DNA from: Rutpela maculata | Lineage: Eukaryota > Arthropoda > Insecta > Coleoptera > Cerambycidae | Direction of reading: 5' to 3' | Length of the DNA stretch: 64,000 nt | Assembly: GCA_936432065.2 (NCBI GenBank) | Contig: OW386285.2 | Coordinates: forward strand, 172,279,984-172,343,983 | Shown here: one piece after another, positions 56,911 to 64,000 of the stretch | Layout: the number at the start of each line of letters is the position of its first letter | How positions within the stretch are numbered: position 1 is the stretch's first letter | Translations under genes and position numbers: made by a program | The notes under the pieces: generated by a model | Told to the model about the DNA's origin: nothing | The model's input: only the letters and a program-made list of their open reading frames with translations | Database searches by the model: none

Positions 56911-59490
56911 TAATAATAATAATAATAATAAACATTTATTGTCCAGAAGAATACACAGGGGTATTATAAGACTAGTCAGATTACAAATAATAAATAAAGA
57001 CAAACAGTATAAAGACATTGTACATGTAGCTGCTGGTGCAGTTGGACGTCAAAACATAACATAACATTTAAGATACAGATACATAAATAAATAAAAAAAA
57101 AAATGACTAACTGGATGGAGTGACTGACGGAATTTTTAGACCATAGTTTGTGTGAATTCGTCTATGTTGTACACACACAAATTGAGTAGCAGATTTTTTA
57201 CTTCCTTATTGAAGTGCTTTATGTAAGTAATGTTTTTAATATCGTTTGGAAGCTTGTTAAAGAGATTTAATCCCAATATCACGTGGGATCTATTGGTGAG
57301 ACTAAGGCGGTGTGTTGGAATGGTGAGATCATTTCTGTTACGAGTTTCATATGAGTGGAAATGACTGTTTATATTAAAAGTATTTTTATTGATGAACACA
57401 TACTGAAGGAGATTATATATATATAGTCCATAGACAGTCAGTATGCCGAACTGGCCAAAAAGTTCTCGACAAGAATGTCTTTTATTGACACCTGCCATGC
57501 ACCGAATAATACTTTTTTGTGCTTTAAAGACATTTGGCATGGATGCACAAGAGCCCCAGAAGCATATTCCGTAGATTAGTCTGGATTCCACTTGCGAATA
57601 GTAAAATGAAATGAGCATTTCCCCATTTATAACATTTTTGAGATTTCTTATCTGATAGCAAACTGTATTCAGTTTTGAGATGAGTTCATTGCAGTGTGGT
57701 TTCCAAGTTAAACATTCGTCTAGCGTATGCCCAAGGAATTTAACAGATTCAATTCTTTTCAAAGAGAGGTTATTGTTGACTATATTTAAATCCATGTTGT
57801 TTTTATTGTGATTTGTATGGAAATGTACATAACCAGTCTTTTCTATGTTTAAGAATAGACCGTTCTGATTAAAAAACTGAGATAACTTGTTTACTAGGAG
57901 GTTACTTTTGATCTCATTCTCGATGTTATTACTACCTGTGACAAAGAGTGAGGCATCATCAGCATACATTACGACGAAGTAGACTTTTACAAAATCAGGA
58001 AGGTCATTGATAAAGAGTAGAAACAACACAGGGCCTAAGATGGAACCCTGGGGTACTCCCACCCCTGTACTAATTATACCCGAGTTAAACTTTTCATAGA
58101 CGCCATGTGTTTTATGGCCGATTTCAACAAATTGTGATCTGTTTGACAAATAAGAATCAAACCAGTTTAAGGCAGTCCCACGTATGCCATATCTCTCCAG
58201 TTTAAACAGGAGGCCACTGTGATCGACACAGTCGAAAGCCCTGCTTAAGTCACAAAATAACCCAGCAGGGCTCTCACCTGCATCCAAGGCAGCAATCACC
58301 CGTCTAAGAAAGGAGTCTACAGCAGTCATGGTAGAATGGGATGATCTAAAGCCATGTTGAGCAGTAGTGAGGATTTTATATTTGTTCAAAAATTTCCATA
58401 ACCTATCAATCATACTATATTCAAAAATCTTTGAGAGACTCGATGCCTCAGCAATTGGCCTATAGTTTTCGGCGTTAGTTCTATCCTGCTTCTTATAAAC
58501 AGGATTAACTTTACTAACTTTTAGTTTGCTTGGGAAAGAACCGATAGATAAGGATAGGTTAATAAGGTAAGTTAAAGGTTTTAAGATGTGACTTGCACAT
58601 TTTTTAATAACAGCACTAGGTAAACCATCAGGACCTGATGAGAATTTATTTTTTAGTTTGTGATTGATGATATTTAGGATTTCAGTCTCAGAGAATTCCC
58701 CTATGTAAATACTATTTTCTATGGATGTAATGTGATTTGTTACTTTTTTGCCACTAAAGTCTATATTTGAGATAATTTTTAGAGGTGTTTCGATGAAAAC
58801 CTTATTGAAACTTTTTGCAATTAGAGTTGGATCAGTGATAATATTGTTGTCATTTACAAGAGTTATATTTTTGTGTACTGTTTTTCTATTTGTTAAATCG
58901 GAGATTATTTTCCAAGCAGCTTTATTTTGATTATTTTTTTGATTATTTAAAATGTTTTCATAATAATCTTTTTTTGTACGATTTACCAGCGAAGTATGAT
59001 CTTTTTTCGCTTTCTTATATATATTTTCTAAATCAGGATTGAATTTTCTGAGAGAAAATAGATGCTTAAGGTTTTGACTAGAAATTTTAAGGTCATTTGT
59101 GACCCATAGTTTTCTTTCATCAGTATGTTTGTAGTACTTTAGTGGAAAACAGATATTAAAGTAGTGTAGAAGGGTATTGTGAAAATTATCAAACTTTTCA
59201 TTAAAGTCTGAGCCTTCATATACATTACCCCATGTTTCTCTTTCTAACATACAGAAAAAATTGTTGAAGTTTTCTTGGCTAAAAAATCTTTTCCTGAGAG
59301 ATGTACTTCTTACATTTTCTGTATTCGAAATGCCTGTGTTAAAGAGAACAGTGTAGTGGTCAGATATTGAGTTTGGATGGACCTGGCAGTTTTTAGTATT
59401 ATTAAGATTAGTATGTACGTGGTCAATCAATGAGCACGAGTGTGAGGTTACCCTCGTGGGGCTACATACTTTTTGATCTAGACTTAAACG
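56911..59490 (-). mobile_element. LINE D, non-LTR retrotransposon, 5'-truncated, minus strand
   Basis: (TAA)n tail at 56911-56931, 3' UTR to 57135, then one long ORF. The 5' truncation lies inside the endonuclease domain, somewhere around 59460-59500. Target duplication not found. Confidence 0.88.
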
Positions 59491-59535
59491 GTTCCAGAGT
59501 AATTGTGCACACAAAAAAGTTAGACAGACCGACAT
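57136..59535 (-). CDS. LINE D ORF2: end of endonuclease plus complete RT
   Basis: Open for 799 codons. The first 25 or so residues, before SPTRVTSHSCSLIDH, probably come from flanking DNA fused at the truncation point. Then the endonuclease C-terminus ends with the SDHYTV box. RT follows with VNPVYKKQDR, QHGFRSSHS, FCDLSRAFDCVDHS, GVPQGSILGPVLF and YADD at 524-527. The C-terminal region has VKFLGHTLDECLTW, the YETRNRND box and LFNKLPNDIKN. No internal stop. Most of the endonuclease and all of ORF1 are lost, so the element cannot move alone, but the RT looks functional. The first Met is not native. Confidence 0.9.
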   Translation of the reverse strand: MSVCLTFLCAQLLWNRLSLDQKVCSPTRVTSHSCSLIDHVHTNLNNTKNCQVHPNSISDHYTVLFNTGISNTENVRSTSLRKRFFSQENFNNFFCMLERETWGNVYEGSDFNEKFDNFHNTLLHYFNICFPLKYYKHTDERKLWVTNDLKISSQNLKHLFSLRKFNPDLENIYKKAKKDHTSLVNRTKKDYYENILNNQKNNQNKAAWKIISDLTNRKTVHKNITLVNDNNIITDPTLIAKSFNKVFIETPLKIISNIDFSGKKVTNHITSIENSIYIGEFSETEILNIINHKLKNKFSSGPDGLPSAVIKKCASHILKPLTYLINLSLSIGSFPSKLKVSKVNPVYKKQDRTNAENYRPIAEASSLSKIFEYSMIDRLWKFLNKYKILTTAQHGFRSSHSTMTAVDSFLRRVIAALDAGESPAGLFCDLSRAFDCVDHSGLLFKLERYGIRGTALNWFDSYLSNRSQFVEIGHKTHGVYEKFNSGIISTGVGVPQGSILGPVLFLLFINDLPDFVKVYFVVMYADDASLFVTGSNNIENEIKSNLLVNKLSQFFNQNGLFLNIEKTGYVHFHTNHNKNNMDLNIVNNNLSLKRIESVKFLGHTLDECLTWKPHCNELISKLNTVCYQIRNLKNVINGEMLISFYYSQVESRLIYGICFWGSCASMPNVFKAQKSIIRCMAGVNKRHSCRELFGQFGILTVYGLYIYNLLQYVFINKNTFNINSHFHSYETRNRNDLTIPTHRLSLTNRSHVILGLNLFNKLPNDIKNITYIKHFNKEVKNLLLNLCVYNIDEFTQTMV

Positions 59536-60010
59536 ACAAATTTGTTTTTCTCAAACTCAAAATCTCGACGTTTCAAGACATTCTAAGCCTATTTGAAAAA
59601 ATTATAAAAAAATTTTTTGCGTACTATACTTCCACTGGATGAATTAAATATCAAGTCAAGTCCGACTCTGTTAACGCTGAAAAATTCCGACCCTTGATTA
59701 TCAATAACATTAACTGCAGACTGCTTGATAATAAATTATATAAGTATTAATGTACCAAAGATTCATTTAGGAATAAATAGAGACAAATTGTTCTACGTAG
59801 ACCCCTTTAGTTCTTCACCAGTAAACAATATGTTACATCAGTGTAATTTAGTACATAGATTAAAGAATATTATATATGATATAGATAGGCAACTCTCAGG
59901 GATTTTTTAAACAGCAAAACTTACGTCGTGGGTAGCGCTGTACTCCCGCCTTTTTGATACAGGCGGGATTGGCATAGGCGGGAATTTTAAATGATTTTCA
60001 AACAAATGCT
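59536..60010. other. Interval with a possible small LINE-like fragment
   Basis: The plus ORF 59725-59910 contains NVPKIHLGINRDKLFYVDPF, a pattern recalling C-terminal ends of some LINE RT proteins. It is too short to assign. A hairpin CCCGCC...GGCGGG lies at about 59946-59967. Otherwise no feature. Confidence 0.3.
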
Positions 60011-60143
60011 TAGGCCATCATTAGACTACAAAAGTTCTTTGACAAAGATTTTTTATAAAAGATATTTTATGATATAAAATATCTATCAAATTACTCATAA
60101 AATATCTTTGTCAAAGAACTTTTATAGTCTAACAGTGGCCTTA
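60011..60143. mobile_element. Palindromic MITE, about 133 bp
   Basis: TAGGCCATCATTAGACTA and its near inverse at the right (TAGTCTAACAGTGGCCTTA), with AAAGTTCTTTGACAAAGAT mirrored inside. The centre is AT-rich near 60080. Confidence 0.75.
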
Positions 60144-60353
60144 AAATTAAATAAGTCATTTCAAAACTAGAAATTGATCATTTATTAATTTAACGGAAAA
60201 TCATTACAATACAATAATATTTAAAAATACATTTAAAAATTAACTAACGTAAGTAAAATTACTACAAAAGTATTAAGATGTTGAAACTGCGTTGAAATAA
60301 GTAAAATGTTAAAGTAAATAATGTACCAAAATACCTGTAATACAATTAAATAA

Positions 60354-60570
60354 TAGCGGGTTTATACGTGAATGGATTTAGTGGGGCCAGTAGATATTGG
60401 CACGCCAGTAAAAAAATATTGCGCGTATAAACAGTTACTGGCGAGCATGCATCAATGCATGCAAGGTAAAAGCTTGCTCGCCAGTAACTGTTTATATGTG
60501 TAATATTTTTTTACTAGCGTGCCAATATATCTACTGGCGCCACTAAATCCATGCACATATAAACCCACTA
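60354..60570. mobile_element. Palindromic MITE, 217 bp, possible TA target
   Basis: TAGCGGGTTTATACGTG at the left and its near inverse at the right. Strong pairing continues through CCAGTAGATATTGGC and AACAGTTACTGGCGAGC to a centre near 60462. TA at both ends suggests Tc1/mariner-type targeting. Confidence 0.78.
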
Positions 60571-60747
60571 TAATATACATTTTCACGTCCTTTACTAACA
60601 TTAAGCGGTGTGAATCAGTCTTTTTGGAATTTAGATTTTTCATTATCATATAGGTTACAAAAAACTGACATTGATTGTGAAACGTCATAAGTAATGTATT
60701 TGAATAATGTTAATCCAGAAGAAAAACATACGTATTTTTGTTTTTTT

Positions 60748-61438
60748 TTACTTTTCTACACCATTCGATGGGAATGATTTCGATTTATAACAAATGTAAA
60801 AACTGATGTTGAAAAATTCACAGATACGATGCGACTGTACATAGCTGCGATTGTATTTATTATGTAAATAATGTAACCTAATATTTTGTACATGTCCGTC
60901 ATTACAAGACTGAAAAACTTTTTTATCGGTAAACACAACATTGGTCCAAAACTCCAACAGGCGATAGACACAATTTAAACAAAACATAATGCGGGTTTGC
61001 TTCTGTTGTTCTGTTAATATGGTCTTCTTGGCACTTGTACAGTTGTTATTTTCGATTTTCCTATCCTGCTTCGGCTAGCTGCTGACCTCGACACTAGAAA
61101 ATGTGTCATGAACACAGCGTCTCCTGCTGTTTGAAACAGATTTTTCCTCAAATAGCCAAGGAGTGCTTCATCTTGAACGAGATTTGAACTTCTCGATAGG
61201 CCTGAACCGTCTTTTCTCTTTACGCTACCTTCCTCTTCCCACTTTTCTTCACACTCATAACAGTACTTTTATTCAATTGATAATGGTTAGCAACTGCTCT
61301 GATAGACCACCTCTCTTTAATTTTAGAAAGAATTAAAATTTTTTCATGTTCAATTAATTTTGGCATTGCGAAAATATGACACTGATGACAAATAAATAAT
61401 GATTTAATAAGGCGAAAAATAGGTGTACGGGATTTCAT
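60748..61438 (-). pseudogene. Tc1/mariner-like transposase relic
   Basis: Read on the minus strand. A helix-turn-helix start (MPKLIEHEKILILSKIKERW, then SIRAVANHYQLNKSTV) lies in frame at about 61360-61220. Next is a frame with DEALLGYLRKNLFQTAGDAV, which matches the second paired-type helix region. After frame breaks near 61020, LEFWTNVVFTDKKVFQSCND (60748-60987) covers the first catalytic Asp block (VFTDKKVF; DEK is usual, so the Glu is Lys here). The rest of the catalytic domain is absent. Several stops and shifts; dead. The two ORFs at 60748 and 60756 are the same region in different frames. Confidence 0.75.
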
Positions 61439-61730
61439 TGCACAGAAGTGTACAACCCGTCAGTCTTTCGTTTTTAGTCAATTTCTTGGGAGTCACGTTT
61501 TTTGCAAATCAATAATACCTATGCATGTTGGAATTTTTCGAAGTCGCAACACGACGTGAACACAACACTTATAACCCATTACAGTTTTTAATATTTAACA
61601 GAACAGCGTCGTTTCTAATCAGTTTCATTGGAAACTCACATTATTTACAAATAAGCAAATGGACTCCTGCTCTATGGATTTAATAATTATTAGTTTAATG
61701 TCCAAAACACAAAGCACAGACATGTAGACT

Positions 61731-62116
61731 AGTATTACTATGAGAAGATGCCAGGGCGGAGCCAAAATGCGCGAATATTGTTACCAGTGGCATAGCTTTA
61801 TCTTGGGTATAGGGATGTGTAATTGCAATAAAAGTTTCGCGGTCAAGGAACTGTGAAAATGGAGTAGATTAAAACTTGCCAACTGTTACGAATAACCTTT
61901 GTTCAGGAGAAGTCTAAGAATAGTAAGTTCTACTAAACTTTGCCTAATAAAGTGGTTTTATTATTATTACCGTCGCCGCCGCTCTACTGCAGGGCACCGC
62001 CGCCACTGGTGCTGACTTTGAATGTCACGTAATTCTTTCTGATTGGCTTAGAATGATTGAGCGCACAAACTCGTTTCTGCGCATATTTTTTGCTGGCATC
62101 TTCTCATAGTAATACT
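61731..62116. mobile_element. TIR element, 386 bp
   Basis: Perfect 24-bp TIR: AGTATTACTATGAGAAGATG plus CCAG, with the inverse at the right. Flanked by ACT on both sides, a possible 3-bp TSD. The interior has a GCC-rich microsatellite-like patch at about 61971-62010. No ORF. Confidence 0.8.
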
Positions 62117-62790
62117 ACTTTAAACAATAATGGCGCGACAACTGACAGTACTGACAGTCGGGCATATTTTTACGATCTCGCGTCTTACCCCAATGCTTTA
62201 AGCGCCTTGAAGTGCTACGTCATCATATATTTTTCCGCAAAAATGAATGTCTTTTTAGCTTTTTTTAACAGTTTAGTTCTAACCATCTCTAACGTTCTTA
62301 TGTTATATCCCCACTATTTTCCGCTTACACATTTTCTAGCGCCCTAGTGAGACCGCGCGATACCGCTTTAAGCGTGACGTCACAGCTTATTCGCTCGGAT
62401 GGCTCCGCTTATCGCGGTTTGTAGCGTCTTATGCGCAAACACATGCCTCAGATTTGCGCAGCCGCCGTGATTCAAGTACAAGTAGCGACAGATCGACGGA
62501 AGTTCAAACTAAACACGCTGTTTTGAAATATAGTGGGAGTGCGCAGGGCCTGATTTAGTATACCAAAAATTTGATGTTGATCTTTTTAATACCAATATAA
62601 AGGAAACAAGCTAAAAACGTAGGTACTCTTCGCCAATTTACTGAGCTTTTCATATAATTGTTACACGTTCTATAGGATACTCTTCGCAGTTTTTTTGTAA
62701 ATAATGTTAGTTTTTGGACATCCTAAATTTTGTGATACCAACTTCGTTGTGAAAATATATGAAAAAAAATTGAAAAAAAAAAACATCCAA
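62117..62790. other. Non-coding interval with higher G+C
   Basis: A CpG-containing patch at about 62330-62530, with a TGACGTCA octamer at 62375-62382. The 96-codon ORF at 62057-62347 starts inside the TIR element and has no known domain. It could be a promoter of an unseen gene, but no exon can be shown. Confidence 0.35.
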
Positions 62791-62857
62791 CCTGACTAGG
62801 ATTCGAACACGAGATCTTTGGATTGCAAAACAAAACTTCAGCCACTGGACCATCAGA
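62791..62857 (-). tRNA. tRNA-like sequence (pseudogene or SINE head)
   Basis: On the minus strand: GGTCCAGTGGCTGAAG resembles box A and GTTCGAATCC is a good box B. The ends (TCTGATG and AGTCAGG) can form a weak acceptor stem with G-U pairs. A T-run follows about 10 nt after the 3' end, as in pol III terminators. The anticodon arm is poor (TTGCAA in the loop), so a functional tRNA is unlikely. Confidence 0.45.
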
Positions 62858-63531
62858 GATCACAACAAAAATTGTATGTCTGTAATATATATCTTTCGAG
62901 AATCATATTTCAGCACATTAGACATATTATTATAAAATATATACAGTGCGTGTAATTTCCCGTTAGGCATGTACATCCACGTAGCGCGATAGATTTGACA
63001 ACATAGCTGCAGTAAATTTCTCCGTCGAGCGGAGCATTCCAGTCTGTTATTTCATTTCAGCCAGCTGGCACGCGCGATGTTGTAATTTTACTCCCTATGC
63101 CTAGCGTTCGGCTACACACACGGTATTAGTAAAATGCATAAACAAAAAAATATATATTACAGAGATAACGTTTCGCAAGATTTCTATTTAAGTGCAAGCT
63201 CCGATTAAAGAACTTATATCTAGATACATAATTGTACTGATTTGTATGTTGTTGAGATAGTTACAATCTAAGGCACTTCTTCCCATAAGTTATTGATTGG
63301 CTAGTCAATCTATTCGCGGCCTATTCGGGCACGATCGATTCAGTTCGATTATCATAATCTCAGTTTGACACTTTTGACAGTGTCCGCCATTAATGTTAAT
63401 AAGTGTTTTCGTGTTTTTCGATCAAAATGTGGTGAAGAAGTCTTTTTATTTTAAGTTGTGATTTGCTTAATACCTAAATAATATTCTCTATTCATATTTA
63501 CATAGTTTAGTGACAATATATTTAATGCAAA
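62858..63531. other. Non-coding interval upstream of the THAP-like ORF
   Basis: No ORF or repeat could be delimited. 63330-63420 is a moderately CpG-containing tract (CACGATCGATTCAGTTCG). It might be a promoter or 5' UTR of the next feature. Confidence 0.35.
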
Positions 63532-63630
63532 ATGGTGAAGTGCTGTTCTGTTTGCAGAAAGCAGTTTAGAAAAGAAGAAAATCGATTGTTCCATAGTCGT
63601 AACATGATGAAGTTTAGTTTACAGTTATAA
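63532..63630 (+). CDS. Short ORF resembling a THAP-domain N-terminus
   Basis: ATG with a favourable context (CAAAATGG). The 32 residues begin MVKCCSVCRKQFRKEENRLF, with the early paired cysteines typical of THAP zinc fingers, followed by a stop at 63630. If real, it is a first exon whose donor I could not find (GTAACA at about 63599 is a poor candidate). It could be a host THAP gene or another THAP-bearing transposon. Confidence 0.3.
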   Translation: MVKCCSVCRKQFRKEENRLFHSRNMMKFSLQL

Positions 63631-64000
63631 AGTGAATAGCAATTAAATTTTAATATCCTTTCAATACATATTTATCTTACTGTAATATCGTATGCCTACA
63701 TCACGTTGTATAAAGAGCCGGTAATGCAGGAATTGCAATAATTCATTTTAATGAAAATATTTACCATTCTACACATTTTCTACACACACGCCACTGTTGC
63801 CTACGGGATGTGATGTTCATCTATTCTATTTAATGGACATAATACAATACTTTATTGCACTTAAAACATACATTACAGTTGTATAAGCCAGTCAACAGAA
63901 TGAATAAAAAATCACGTACTTATATAAAACAAGTTAAAACATCGTAAAAATCTTTAAAAAATACTATACAGTTATTACAATTAAAGTAATAAAAATAAGG
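63631..64000. other. Non-coding end of window, possibly a LINE 3' UTR on the minus strand
   Basis: From about 63840 the pattern ATACTTTATTGCACTTAAAA resembles the 3' ends of the minus-strand LINEs at 38460 and 56931 (TTTATTG followed by UTR). Any coding part would lie beyond the window. Confidence 0.3.

Noticed and set aside
62057..62347. 96-codon ORF as a gene
   Set aside because: It begins inside a TIR element and has no recognisable domain; it has a hydrophobic, low-information C-terminus.

Overview
This is a 64 kb, AT-rich piece of an animal genome, almost certainly an insect; a beetle is possible but cannot be proved from the sequence. I found no convincing host gene. The window is a graveyard of nested mobile elements: two Ty3/gypsy LTR retrotransposons, four non-LTR (LINE) retrotransposons, several hAT-like elements with exact 8-bp target-site duplications (TSDs), relics of tyrosine-recombinase (Crypton), Tc1/mariner and CGGBP1-like hAT transposases, THAP- and SAP-like ORFs inside inverted-repeat elements, many palindromic MITEs, and a higher-order satellite arranged as inverted arrays.

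Layout. 1-9.7 kb: non-coding AT-rich DNA with a foldback element (215-1077), the left arm of a large inverted repeat (2985-4812) and two TIR elements (7181-7967, 8168-9231). 9.7-29.1 kb: a four-level nest. A 19.4 kb hAT-like element (9720-29105, TSD GATATAGA) contains a satellite-bearing element (about 10510-27764), which contains a minus-strand gypsy element (14524-26217, TSD ACAT), whose 3' LTR contains a 1.8 kb hAT-like MITE (15050-16870, TSD ATTCAAAT). 29.3-34.4 kb: hAT-like elements with perfect TSDs (29271-30032; 30284-34437, the latter holding a 296-bp MITE and a 3.1 kb element with a Crypton-type recombinase relic). 34.4-43.6 kb: a foldback structure whose arms carry a SAP-like exon, enclosing an element with CCCAGCAAAC ends and two head-to-head LINEs. 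43.5-45.0 kb: a THAP-encoding TIR element and a near-perfect palindrome.

45.0-56.6 kb: a degraded hAT transposase gene, split by a plus-strand LINE (about 46.09-56.43 kb), itself split by a very young gypsy element (49206-55607, LTRs differing at one site by eye) with an open pol and a gag broken by one 4-bp duplication. 56.9-59.5 kb: a minus-strand LINE with a 799-codon ORF. 59.5-64 kb: palindromic MITEs, a Tc1-like relic, a tRNA-like sequence, and a short THAP-like ORF.

How it fits together: the elements do not form a pathway. The insertion order can be read from the nesting. The open ORFs are gypsy-2 pol, gypsy-1 gag, the RT ORFs of LINE A and LINE D, and the small spliced THAP ORF. Everything else is broken or non-coding and could move only with proteins supplied in trans.
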